Source: an uncultured Lentisphaeria bacterium
GTDB lineage: Bacteria; Verrucomicrobiota; Lentisphaeria; Victivallales; UBA1829
DNA length: 64,000 nucleotides
Direction of reading: 5' to 3'
Assembly: GCA_905197955.1 (NCBI GenBank)
Contig: CAJKAR010000007.1
Span: 67,106 to 131,105 of the forward strand
The notes under the pieces are model-generated. The model was given only the letters and a program-made list of their open reading frames with translations, ran no database searches and was not told the origin of the DNA. The first letter of the stretch is position 1. The number at the start of each line of letters is the position of its first letter. This document shows, one piece after another, positions 43,329 through 51,244 of this stretch. The position numbers and the translations under genes were made by a program.

Positions 43329-44507
43329 ATGAAAAAACTGAAAATGGGACTGATCGGTGCGGATCCGAATCTCCGTTCCGGAATGGTCAGCGCCTATCTC
43401 CCGGAAGAGGAGGCGGAAATCGCCGCAGTGGCGGATATCAACCCTGAGATGCTGAAGGCTTATCAGGAGAAGTATCCGGATCGGAAGGCATTTTTCACCA
43501 CCAGTGTCGATGAGCTGCTGAAGCAGGAGCTCGACGGCGTTTTCATCATGGTGCGCGACTGTTACCATGAAGAACTGGCGGTCAAGGCTTTGGAAGCCGG
43601 GAAAGCGGTCTATCTGGAAAAGCCGATGGCGATCACTATCGAAGGGTGCGACCGCATCCTGGAAACCGCCTATCGGACCGGCAGCAAACTCTTCCTCGGA
43701 CACAACATGCGCTATATGCCGTTCGTCCGCAAGATGAAGGAGATTATTGATTCCGGAATCATCGGGGAAATCCAGTGCGTCTGGGTGCGTCACTTTGTCA
43801 ACTACGGCAGCTGCTACTTCCACCACTGGTGCGCCGAACGGAAAAACTGTACGGGACTCCTGCTTCAGAAGGGCGCGCATGACATTGATGTGATCCAGTG
43901 GCTTGCCGGAGGTGCTCCGAGGCATGTCAGCGCCATGGGGAAACTTTCCGTCTACAACCGGACCACCGACCGTCTGAAGGAAGGCGAAAAACCAGACCGG
44001 AAAATCGCTTTTTCCGACGAAGCATGGCCGCCGCTCGAACAGAAGAAACTCTCTCCCCGGATCGACGTGGAAGACCACAACATGATTATGATGCAGCTCG
44101 ACAACGGTGTGCAGGCAACCTACATGCACTGCATGTACGCCCCCGATTCCGAACGGAATTACACCTTTATCGGGACGCATGGGAGAGTGGAAAACATCGG
44201 CGATGGCGGCGAAGGAACTCAGATCCATGTCTGGACCTGCCGGGGAAAGCGAAGCGAACCGGATATCGTCTACCATCTGAAAACTCTGCCGGGATCGCAT
44301 GGCGGAGCCGATCCGCTGATCCTGCAAGCGTTCGTCCGCTTTGTCCGGGATGGCGTGACGCCGGATGTTTCTCCGGTCGATGCCCGGAATGCCGTCGCCG
44401 CCGGATGCATGGGGCACTACTCCATGCGCAACGGCAACTGCGGATGCGATATTCCCGAACTGCCGAAACATATTCTGGACTATTTCGCAAACGGCCAGAA
44501 GAAATAA
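43329..44507 (+). CDS. Gfo/Idh/MocA-family oxidoreductase
   Basis: A 392-residue NAD(P)-dependent sugar dehydrogenase-like protein. The ATG at 43329 starts directly at the Rossmann strand (KKLKMGLIGADPNLRSG). The EKP motif of the family occurs in VYLEKPMAITIEGCD, and GAHDIDVIQWLAGG matches the catalytic helix with the His. It begins four bases after the amidohydrolase stop. It probably oxidises or epimerises the sugar in this pathway. Confidence 0.9.
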   Translation: MKKLKMGLIGADPNLRSGMVSAYLPEEEAEIAAVADINPEMLKAYQEKYPDRKAFFTTSVDELLKQELDGVFIMVRDCYHEELAVKALEAGKAVYLEKPMAITIEGCDRILETAYRTGSKLFLGHNMRYMPFVRKMKEIIDSGIIGEIQCVWVRHFVNYGSCYFHHWCAERKNCTGLLLQKGAHDIDVIQWLAGGAPRHVSAMGKLSVYNRTTDRLKEGEKPDRKIAFSDEAWPPLEQKKLSPRIDVEDHNMIMMQLDNGVQATYMHCMYAPDSERNYTFIGTHGRVENIGDGGEGTQIHVWTCRGKRSEPDIVYHLKTLPGSHGGADPLILQAFVRFVRDGVTPDVSPVDARNAVAAGCMGHYSMRNGNCGCDIPELPKHILDYFANGQKK

Positions 44508-44588
44508 AAAACAGACTCATCGTCTGTGGAAAATCCCGTAAGGACTTTGCGGCAAAGGCACCCAAAAAAGCTGCGGGAAAAAGAAAAA

Positions 44589-44637
44589 TGCGAGAGAGAT
44601 GAACCGTTTTGATGCAAAGCGGTTTTCTCTTCTCGCA
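44589..44637. terminator. Long hairpin between convergent genes
   Basis: TGCGAGA...TCTCGCA outer arms and AACCG/CGGTT inner arms pair between 44589 and 44637, between the Gfo/Idh gene and tpx, which converge. Confidence 0.65.
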
Positions 44638-44665
44638 TTCAAATCAAAGAAGCATCAAGGAAGCG

Positions 44666-45178
44666 TCAAGCCTTTTTCAATGCTTCCAGAGCCCGGTCGT
44701 AATCGGGTTCGTTGACGATCTCGGAGACCATATCCGAGTAGGCGATTTTTCCATCCCGGTCGATGATAACCACGGCGCGGGCGAGGAGTCCGCTCAGAGG
44801 TCCATCGGTCATCAGAACTCCGTAATCCTTTCCGAACGTGGAGCCGTAGTGAAAATCCGACAGCGTAATCACGTTCCGGATCCCTTCCGCGGCGCAGAAG
44901 CGGCTCTGTGCGAAGGGCAGATCCTTGGAGATGCAGAGGACCAGAGTATCCTCCATGCCTGCCGCCATCTCATTGAATTTCCGGACCGATGCGGAACAGG
45001 CAGGAGTGTCAATGCTCGGGAAAATATTCAGGAGCATCTTTTTGCCTTTTGCATCCGCGGGTGTGAAGCGGCTCAGATCTTCTTTTGTGAGGCTGAAGTC
45101 CGGAGCCTTCATTCCGGGTGTGACAAATGTTCCTGCCACGCTGACGGGCGTTCCCTGAAATTTCGTTTTGTTTTCCAT
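44666..45178 (-). CDS. tpx: Thiol peroxidase
   Basis: A 170-residue atypical 2-Cys peroxiredoxin that reduces hydroperoxides with thioredoxin. Peroxidatic C61 is in SIDTPACSASVRKFN and resolving C95 in SRFCAAEG, the same numbers as in E. coli Tpx. The N-terminal GTPVSVAGTF and PDFSLTKEDL also fit. AAGGAAAGG lies before the start. It is transcribed alone, after purU. Confidence 0.97.
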   Translation of the reverse strand: MENKTKFQGTPVSVAGTFVTPGMKAPDFSLTKEDLSRFTPADAKGKKMLLNIFPSIDTPACSASVRKFNEMAAGMEDTLVLCISKDLPFAQSRFCAAEGIRNVITLSDFHYGSTFGKDYGVLMTDGPLSGLLARAVVIIDRDGKIAYSDMVSEIVNEPDYDRALEALKKA

Positions 45179-45201
45179 ATTAGCCTTTCCCTTTCCTTGT
45201 A

Positions 45202-45257
45202 CCCGGCTGCTGCCGGGAATGGGTTTGCTGTAAAAGACCGGAGTTTTTCCTTCCGGT
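45202..45257 (-). repeat. Two hairpins in the purU-tpx gap
   Basis: CCCGGC/GCCGGG (45202-45217, loop of four) lies in the tpx leader, and ACCGG/CCGGT (45237-45257) with a short T run lies upstream. The latter may weakly terminate purU transcripts. Functions are not certain. Confidence 0.4.
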
Positions 45258-45306
45258 TCTGTTTTTCAAAAAAATTTCCGCCTGTTCTGCTCCGGTCGAT
45301 CGTCCG

Positions 45307-46179
45307 TCAGGCGCCGATTCCGCCGGTAAAGACGACGGTCCTGTTTTCATGCACGATCACGCGGCTCTCCAGATGCGCTTTCACTGCGCGGGAAAGCACC
45401 ATCATCTCCACGTCGCGCCCGATGCGGGAGAGATCATCCGGCCCGTATTCATGTGTGACGCGGACCACATCCTGTTCAATGATCGGCCCTTCATCGAGAT
45501 CCGCCGTTACATAATGAGCGGTTGCCCCGATCATCTTCACGCCGCGCTGGAATGCCCGCAGATACGGATTCGCTCCCTGGAACGCCGGCAGAAACGCATG
45601 GTGGATATTGATGATCCTGTTGCGGTAGAGATCAATGAAATCCGAAGAGACAATCTGCATGTACCGGGCGAGAACCACAAGATCAATATGATGAATGGCA
45701 AGAAGTTCCGTGATTTTTGCCTCCTGCTCCTTTTTTGTCTCCTTGGAGACCGGCAGGCAGAAGAACGGAACCCGGAACTGTTCCGCCACATATTCCAGAT
45801 CGGGATGATTCGAAAGGATCAGTGGAATCTCGCATTTCAGCGTACCCTCCCGCTGTTTGACGAGCAGATCGTAGAGGCAGTGCGACGCTTTTGAGACCAG
45901 AATCGCCACCCGCGGCACATAATCCGAATAGTGAACCGACCACTCCAGTCCGAGCGGCTTTCCGAATTCCGTCAGACGGTTTTCGAGATCCTTCTTGGTG
46001 AAGGCCAGATCGGAGAGATCGAGTTTCAGACGCATGAAATACTGTCCGGTCATGCAGTCGGTATACTGCTGACAGTTCAGAATGTTCAGTCCGAGTTCGT
46101 AGAAGAAGTTGGTGATTCCTGCGACAAGTCCTTTTTTATCCATGCAGCGGATCAGGAATACCGCATTTGTGTCTTTCAT
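45307..46179 (-). CDS. purU: Formyltetrahydrofolate deformylase
   Basis: A 290-residue cytoplasmic enzyme releasing formate from 10-formyl-tetrahydrofolate. The N-terminal ACT domain (FLIRCMDKKGLVAGITNF) is followed by a formyltransferase fold (from about 88) with INIHHAFLPAFQGANPY and the catalytic Asp region GATAHYVTADLDEGPIIEQ. Third gene of a lepA-lepB-purU run with 15-18 base gaps. It can feed formate and folate balance to purine synthesis. Confidence 0.96.
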   Translation of the reverse strand: MKDTNAVFLIRCMDKKGLVAGITNFFYELGLNILNCQQYTDCMTGQYFMRLKLDLSDLAFTKKDLENRLTEFGKPLGLEWSVHYSDYVPRVAILVSKASHCLYDLLVKQREGTLKCEIPLILSNHPDLEYVAEQFRVPFFCLPVSKETKKEQEAKITELLAIHHIDLVVLARYMQIVSSDFIDLYRNRIINIHHAFLPAFQGANPYLRAFQRGVKMIGATAHYVTADLDEGPIIEQDVVRVTHEYGPDDLSRIGRDVEMMVLSRAVKAHLESRVIVHENRTVVFTGGIGA

Positions 46180-46194
46180 GATTTCATCCTTTCC

Positions 46195-47361
46195 TTATTG
46201 CAGAGCCATCGAGTCCGGCAGAACGGTTTTTTGTTCGAGCTGGGGTTTGGTATCCACGAGTCCCCAGCGGCGGGAGATCGGCCAGAAGACATTCAAGCCC
46301 CGGCCGATCATGTTTTTGCGGGGAATGAATCCCCAGTTGCGTCCATCCAGACTGTTCGAGGTGTTGTCGCCGAGGGCGAAAAACATATCCTTCGGCACCT
46401 TGAGTTCCAGTCCGGGCGCCAGCAGTTCCGAGGCAATGTGCCCCTGATAGCCTCCCTCGAAAGAGTAGAGGCGTTTGAATTTTTCCGAAAATGCGGTGGC
46501 AGGTTTGAATTCCGTCTCGCCTTCCGGTTTGATGTAAAGGATGTTGTCCACGATTTTCAGGGTGTCGCCGGGCAGACCGACCAGACGCTTGATGTAGTAA
46601 TAGCCGCCGAGCGGCTGCGTCGGAGACTTGATGTTCTCCGTCGTGAACACGATGACATCGCCGCGTTTCGGCGGCAGAAAATGAATGGAGAAACGATCCA
46701 CAAAAAGATGATCCCCGGTGGAGAGCCAGCCGTCACAGAGAAGATCCCCTTTCCGGAACTCCTCGCGCTGGAGATCCGCATAACGGGCGACATGGTTGAT
46801 GGTTCCCGGCAGATTGTAGACTCTGTCGCCGATCTGCAGCGAGGTTTCCGTACCGAACAGATATTTGCTGTGCGTGTTGTAGGCTGTCAGCGCGCCATCC
46901 TCCTGAATTTCGAGTTTTGCCCGCGGCGAAAAGAGCGGCAGCATGGTTCCGGAGATCGGTCCGCCGAACTCTTTCAGGCCTTTCCGATCCACATAATGAA
47001 TCCCGAAGAGAGTCGGCTGCATGCTGCTGGTCGGGATCTTGAACGGCTGAAGGTAGAGTGCGCGGACTCCGAATGCCACCGCAAATGCCACTGCCAGCAC
47101 ATCCAGGAAATTGCGGAGTTTCCGCATATTGCCGTGAACCGCCATCAGAGAATCTACGCGGGAGGAATTGCGGGAGAGAAACTGCTTCATGGCATCGGCA
47201 TCTTTCCGGTCGAGGGATTCGGCTTCGGAGAAAACGGCATTCAGGGAGTCTTTCTGCTTGTCGGAGAGAATGTCGTCATCCGAAACAAGACGGCGCTTCA
47301 CCGCGAGCGTCAGCTCCTTGACACTCTTCCGAAGTTTTCTCAGCTCAAAATAGGAAAACAT
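46195..47361 (-). CDS. lepB: Signal peptidase I
   Basis: A 388-residue inner-membrane protease removing signal peptides. A hydrophilic N-terminal region of about 80 residues precedes one membrane helix (about 86-103). Catalytic Ser is S113 in PTSSMQPTL and the general base K258 in YYYIKRLVGLPGD. The GDNTSNSLDGR block is also present. A long insert (about 125-210) between the Ser and Lys boxes is typical of PVC homologues. Starts 18 bases after lepA, as in many bacteria. Confidence 0.95.
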   Translation of the reverse strand: MFSYFELRKLRKSVKELTLAVKRRLVSDDDILSDKQKDSLNAVFSEAESLDRKDADAMKQFLSRNSSRVDSLMAVHGNMRKLRNFLDVLAVAFAVAFGVRALYLQPFKIPTSSMQPTLFGIHYVDRKGLKEFGGPISGTMLPLFSPRAKLEIQEDGALTAYNTHSKYLFGTETSLQIGDRVYNLPGTINHVARYADLQREEFRKGDLLCDGWLSTGDHLFVDRFSIHFLPPKRGDVIVFTTENIKSPTQPLGGYYYIKRLVGLPGDTLKIVDNILYIKPEGETEFKPATAFSEKFKRLYSFEGGYQGHIASELLAPGLELKVPKDMFFALGDNTSNSLDGRNWGFIPRKNMIGRGLNVFWPISRRWGLVDTKPQLEQKTVLPDSMALQ

Positions 47362-47379
47362 ACCGATCCTTTCCGGGAG

Positions 47380-49188
47380 TTATTCCGCATTGGATTTCAG
47401 AACTTCGACAAACGCTTCCTGCGGAATGTTCACTTTGCCGATCTGTTTCATGCGTTTTTTTCCTTCCTTCTGTTTTTCCAGAAGTTTGCGTTTTCTTGTG
47501 ATGTCTCCACCGTAGCACTTTGCCAGCACGTTCTTGCGGAAGGCGCGGACCGTTTCGCGGGCGATGACTTTTCCTCCCACGGCGGCCTGAATCGCCACTT
47601 GGAACATGTGCTGCGGAATGACATTGGCAAGACGTTCGGCAAGCATCCTTCCGCGGGAGTAGGCAAGATCCGTATGGACGATCGTTGCGAAGGCATCGAC
47701 CGGTTCTCCGTTGACGAGAATATCCAGTTTCACAAGTTTATCGGCTCGGTACCCTGCGTGTTCGTAGTCCATGCTGCCGTAGCCGCGGGTGATGGATTTG
47801 AGCTTGTCGTGGAAGTCGATGAGAATTTCATGCATCGGAATGGTTGCCGTAATCATGACATGAGAACCGTCAACACTGTCGGTTTTGGTACAGATTCCGC
47901 GCTTCTGCATGACCAGGTTCATGATGTCTCCGATGTACTGGTTCGGCGACATGATATGCGCGGAGATCAGCGGCTCCTCAATCCGGTCGATTTCCGCGGG
48001 ATCGGGCAGCCGGACGGGGTTGTCCACTTCGATCATCGTCCCGTTGGTCAGATAGACATGGTAGATGACGCTCGGATAGGTCGCGATGATATCCATGTTG
48101 TATTCCCGGCGCAGACGTTCCTGAATGATTTCCATGTGGAGTAGTCCGAGAAAACCGCAGCGGAATCCGAATCCCAGCGCGGCGGAGGTCTCCGCCTGAT
48201 AGGTGAATGCGGCATCGTTCAGCTGAAGTTTCGCCATGCTGAAGCGGAGCTGATCGTAATCGGCTGTGTCGATCGGATAGATTCCGCTGAAGACCATCGG
48301 CTTGATCTCCTGGAAACCCGGAAGGGGTTCTGTGCAGGGATCTTTCACTTCGGTGATGGTATCGCCGATTCTGGTGTCGGTCGGGGTTTTGATGTTCGGG
48401 ATGATGTAGCCCACGGAGCCGGCGGAAAGTTCCGGTGTTGCGGTCATGGAGGGTTTGAAGACACCGACCTCCTTGATTTCGCTTTCGAGTCCGGTGCTGA
48501 GCAGACGCAGCTTGTCGCCGCGTTTGAAGGAGCCGTTGAAGACTCGCAGATAAGTGACCACTCCGCGGTAGGCATCGTAAATGGAGTCGAAAACCAGCGC
48601 GCTGGTTCCTGCTGTCGGATACGGTTTCGGAGGCGGAATGAATTTCACGATGGCTTCGAGCACTTCCGGGATTCCCGTGCCTTCCTTGGCGGAGACGGCG
48701 ATTGCCTCTTCACGCGGTATGGCAAGAATCTCCTCCATCTGATCCAGGCACATCGGCACATCGGCCGCCGGAAGGTCGATCTTGTTGATGACCGGAATGA
48801 TATGGAGATTATGGCGCATGGCAAGCTGAACATTGGCAACGGTCTGCGCCTGCACGCCCTGCGTGGCGTCGATGACGAGCAATGCTCCTTCACAGGCGGC
48901 AAGCGAACGGCTGACTTCATAGGCAAAGTCCACATGGCCCGGAGTGTCGATCAGATTCAGTTCATATTCGTCTCCGTCCTGAGCCTTGTATGCCATGCGC
49001 ACCGGATGCGCCTTGATGGTGATTCCGCGTTCCTGTTCCAGATCCATGGCGTCGAGGAGCTGATCGTGGGTCAGATCGCGTTTTTCAATGGTTCCGGTCG
49101 CTTCAAGCAGACGGTCGGCGAGGGTGGACTTGCCGTGGTCGATGTGGGCAATGATCGAAAAATTTCGTATGTATTTCAATTCCGGCAT
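47380..49188 (-). CDS. lepA: Elongation factor 4 (LepA)
   Basis: A 602-residue translational GTPase that acts on stalled or mistranslocated ribosomes. The ATG at 49188 has GGAGA six bases upstream. The G-domain holds AHIDHGKSTLADRLLE, DTPGHVDFAYEVSRS and NKIDLP; the C-terminal domain ends in the LepA-specific QKEGKKRMKQIGKVNIPQEAF region, given here in part. First gene of the lepA-lepB-purU operon. Confidence 0.98.
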   Translation of the reverse strand: MPELKYIRNFSIIAHIDHGKSTLADRLLEATGTIEKRDLTHDQLLDAMDLEQERGITIKAHPVRMAYKAQDGDEYELNLIDTPGHVDFAYEVSRSLAACEGALLVIDATQGVQAQTVANVQLAMRHNLHIIPVINKIDLPAADVPMCLDQMEEILAIPREEAIAVSAKEGTGIPEVLEAIVKFIPPPKPYPTAGTSALVFDSIYDAYRGVVTYLRVFNGSFKRGDKLRLLSTGLESEIKEVGVFKPSMTATPELSAGSVGYIIPNIKTPTDTRIGDTITEVKDPCTEPLPGFQEIKPMVFSGIYPIDTADYDQLRFSMAKLQLNDAAFTYQAETSAALGFGFRCGFLGLLHMEIIQERLRREYNMDIIATYPSVIYHVYLTNGTMIEVDNPVRLPDPAEIDRIEEPLISAHIMSPNQYIGDIMNLVMQKRGICTKTDSVDGSHVMITATIPMHEILIDFHDKLKSITRGYGSMDYEHAGYRADKLVKLDILVNGEPVDAFATIVHTDLAYSRGRMLAERLANVIPQHMFQVAIQAAVGGKVIARETVRAFRKNVLAKCYGGDITRKRKLLEKQKEGKKRMKQIGKVNIPQEAFVEVLKSNAE

Positions 49189-49218
49189 AGAGATTCTCCA
49201 TTGAGTTTGCAAATGCAT

Positions 49219-49247
49219 AATTTAACACGGCAAGTGCGCTTTTGCAA
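49219..49247 (-). promoter_or_regulatory. lepA operon promoter
   Basis: Minus strand: TTGCAA (49242-49247), 17 bases, TAAATT (49219-49224), about 30 bases before the lepA start. Confidence 0.6.
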
Positions 49248-49310
49248 ATGGGAATCGCAGAGGGCTGTCTTTCCGTTTTTTCCGCGGGTGGTGGGGAGCA
49301 AATGGGGAAC

Positions 49311-49808
49311 TCAGGGAATCAGAAGTTTTTTGAGTTCCTGAGCATCCTCCCAGGCGGCGAATGCATAATCGGCGGAGTCCTGTTTGTATTCCATGACGGG
49401 GGTCAGGAGCATGGCGCGGATTGCTTCGGTTTTGAGTCCGCCGATCGCCAGATCGGCCCGTCCGCTGCGGATATAGCCGGGGATCGCCTCCGGGCGGACA
49501 TCGAAAAGAAAGAGGCGCAGGCCGGCTTTTTCCGCGGCGGAACGGATTTTCCGTACCTCCGGCCCTTCAAAATCGCCATCGGCATTGACTTTGACGAAAT
49601 TGCCGCTTTTGCTGTTGACCGCAACCCGCAGAGTGCGGCGCTGAAGCAGCGTCCGGTAACGGCGTTCCGCGGCGATGCGGACAAGCTGTTTCTGCGGGAG
49701 CGGAGCTCTTTCCGTCTCCGTGGCGCAGGAGACGGAAAAGAGAGAGAGCAGAAGAGTTCCGCAAAGTGCGGCAATCCGCCATGCAGCTTTCTTCGATCGC
49801 CGGTTCAT
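49311..49808 (-). CDS. Short solute-binding-protein-like lipoprotein
   Basis: A 165-residue protein. The N-terminus has a positive region, a hydrophobic segment and Cys at position 28 (LLSLFSVSC), which may be a lipobox though the -3 residue is Ser. The mature part resembles the first lobe of family 3 solute-binding proteins (LRVAVNSKSGNFVKVNADGDFEGPEV and RSGRADLAIGGLKTEAIRA, given as two blocks). Full-length members have about 230-260 residues, so this one is a reduced form. It begins six bases after carA; co-transcription is likely. Confidence 0.7.
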   Translation of the reverse strand: MNRRSKKAAWRIAALCGTLLLSLFSVSCATETERAPLPQKQLVRIAAERRYRTLLQRRTLRVAVNSKSGNFVKVNADGDFEGPEVRKIRSAAEKAGLRLFLFDVRPEAIPGYIRSGRADLAIGGLKTEAIRAMLLTPVMEYKQDSADYAFAAWEDAQELKKLLIP

Positions 49809-49814
49809 GATTTC

Positions 49815-50969
49815 TTACTTTTTCAGCATCTCTTTGAACTGGCGGAAAAGATAGAACGGATCGTGCGGTCCCGGTGCGGCTTCCGGATGGTACTGAACGC
49901 AGAACATCGGAGCCGTCTTATGACGGAGTCCTTCGACGGTTCCATCGTTGAGGTTGATATGCGTGACTTCGACCGAATCCGGCAGTGATTCCGGATCCAG
50001 CGCAAAGTTGTGGTTCTGCGAGGTGATTTCCACGGCCCCTGTGAGAAGATTCTTGACCGGATGGTTGCATCCGTGATGACCGAATTTCAGACGGTAGGTT
50101 TTTCCGCCGACGGCCCGTCCCAGAATCTGATGTCCGAGACAGATTCCCATGATCGGCACTTTTCCAATAAGCTTAGCCGCCATCTCGGAAGCATACGGCA
50201 GAGCCGCCGGGTCCGCGGGCCCGTTGGAAAGAAAGACCCCATCCGGATGAAGCGCTAGGATCTCCTCCGCTGTGGTTTTCGCCGTGACCACCTGCACATC
50301 CATTCCGCAGAGTCGGAGGGAACGGAGAATGTTCCATTTGATGCCGAAGTCCACAGCCACAATTTTGTGTTCCAGCGGCGGCAGCTCCTCCGTCATCGGC
50401 CAGGAGCGTGTGATGGTGCCATCCGGATCGAAACGATAATTTTCTTTGCAGGTGACCTTTGCAGCATAATCCTGATTATCGAGTCCGCACCATTCGCGGG
50501 CTTTGGCGACCGCGGCCTCTTCGGAGAGTTCCGTTCCGTCGCAGTGAAGATATCCTTTGAGGGTTCCGGAGGAGCGGAGTTTCAGTGTGAGTGCTCGTGT
50601 GTCGATTCCATCAATGGCGGGGACACCGGCTTTTTCCAGCGCCTGCGCGAGAGTCTCCTCCGAGCGCCAGTTGCTGGGTTCGTTGTATTCGTGCATGAGG
50701 AAGCCGTTCAGAAAGAGGGCGCGCGATTCCATATCGGCGGCGTTCATTCCGTAATTGCCGATTTCGGGACAGGTCATGGTGACGAACTGTCCGGCGTAGG
50801 AGGGATCGCTGAGAATTTCTTCGTATCCGGTGAGTCCGGTATTGAAGACGACTTCGCCGGTCCGGTCGATTTTTGCTCCGACGGAGCGGCCCTGGAATAT
50901 GGATCCGTCTTCAAGGGCGAGGAATGCTTTTTTTTCGCGTTGCGCTTTCCAGTCGTATGTAGCAGCCAT
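49815..50969 (-). CDS. carA: Carbamoyl-phosphate synthase small subunit
   Basis: A 384-residue glutaminase subunit supplying ammonia to CarB for arginine and pyrimidine synthesis. The ATG at 50969 has AGGAAGGA eight bases upstream; a longer open frame (to 51065) lacks support. The N-terminal domain has FLALEDGSIFQGRSVG. The class I amidotransferase triad is visible: Cys in GICLGHQILGRAVGG, and His/Glu in FCVQYHPEAAPGP. carB is not adjacent. Divergent from pyrG, another pyrimidine gene. Confidence 0.97.
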   Translation of the reverse strand: MAATYDWKAQREKKAFLALEDGSIFQGRSVGAKIDRTGEVVFNTGLTGYEEILSDPSYAGQFVTMTCPEIGNYGMNAADMESRALFLNGFLMHEYNEPSNWRSEETLAQALEKAGVPAIDGIDTRALTLKLRSSGTLKGYLHCDGTELSEEAAVAKAREWCGLDNQDYAAKVTCKENYRFDPDGTITRSWPMTEELPPLEHKIVAVDFGIKWNILRSLRLCGMDVQVVTAKTTAEEILALHPDGVFLSNGPADPAALPYASEMAAKLIGKVPIMGICLGHQILGRAVGGKTYRLKFGHHGCNHPVKNLLTGAVEITSQNHNFALDPESLPDSVEVTHINLNDGTVEGLRHKTAPMFCVQYHPEAAPGPHDPFYLFRQFKEMLKK

Positions 50970-51067
50970 GTTTTTGATCCTTCCTGATCGTCGTGCCCGG
51001 AGTGTCATGCGCCGCAGGCCCGGAATGAGCCTGTCCGGTGCAAAGAGGCATTTGTGTAAATCCATGA

Positions 51068-51096
51068 AATATACACTCTTGACCCGAAAAAATCAA
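51068..51096 (-). promoter_or_regulatory. carA promoter
   Basis: Minus strand: TTGATT (51091-51096), 17 bases, TATATT (51068-51073). It implies a leader of about 90 bases before carA. No clear pyrG promoter -35 is visible, although TATATT occurs at 51198-51203. Confidence 0.65.
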
Positions 51097-51244
51097 TTTG
51101 TTTTTTCAAGGTTTCAAGGGATCTTTTTTTCGGAAAAAGAAGATTTTTTTTTTGAAATCTTTTCGGAGAACTGCTTTTTTTTTGGCGAAAAACGGAGTAT
51201 ATTGTAAGGTTCACTCGGAACCGCTTACAGGAGAATGCTGACAG

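Noticed and set aside
46195..47361. Apparent loss of catalytic Lys in both signal peptidases (Arg or Thr in the VDRF / CWTP block)
   Set aside because: The general base Lys of E. coli LepB (K145) lies in the later IKRAVGLPGD block, and both proteins have it (K258 and K89).
45931..48144. 737-codon open frame opposite purU, lepB and lepA
   Set aside because: It crosses three well-identified genes on the other strand and encodes a low-complexity shadow sequence.
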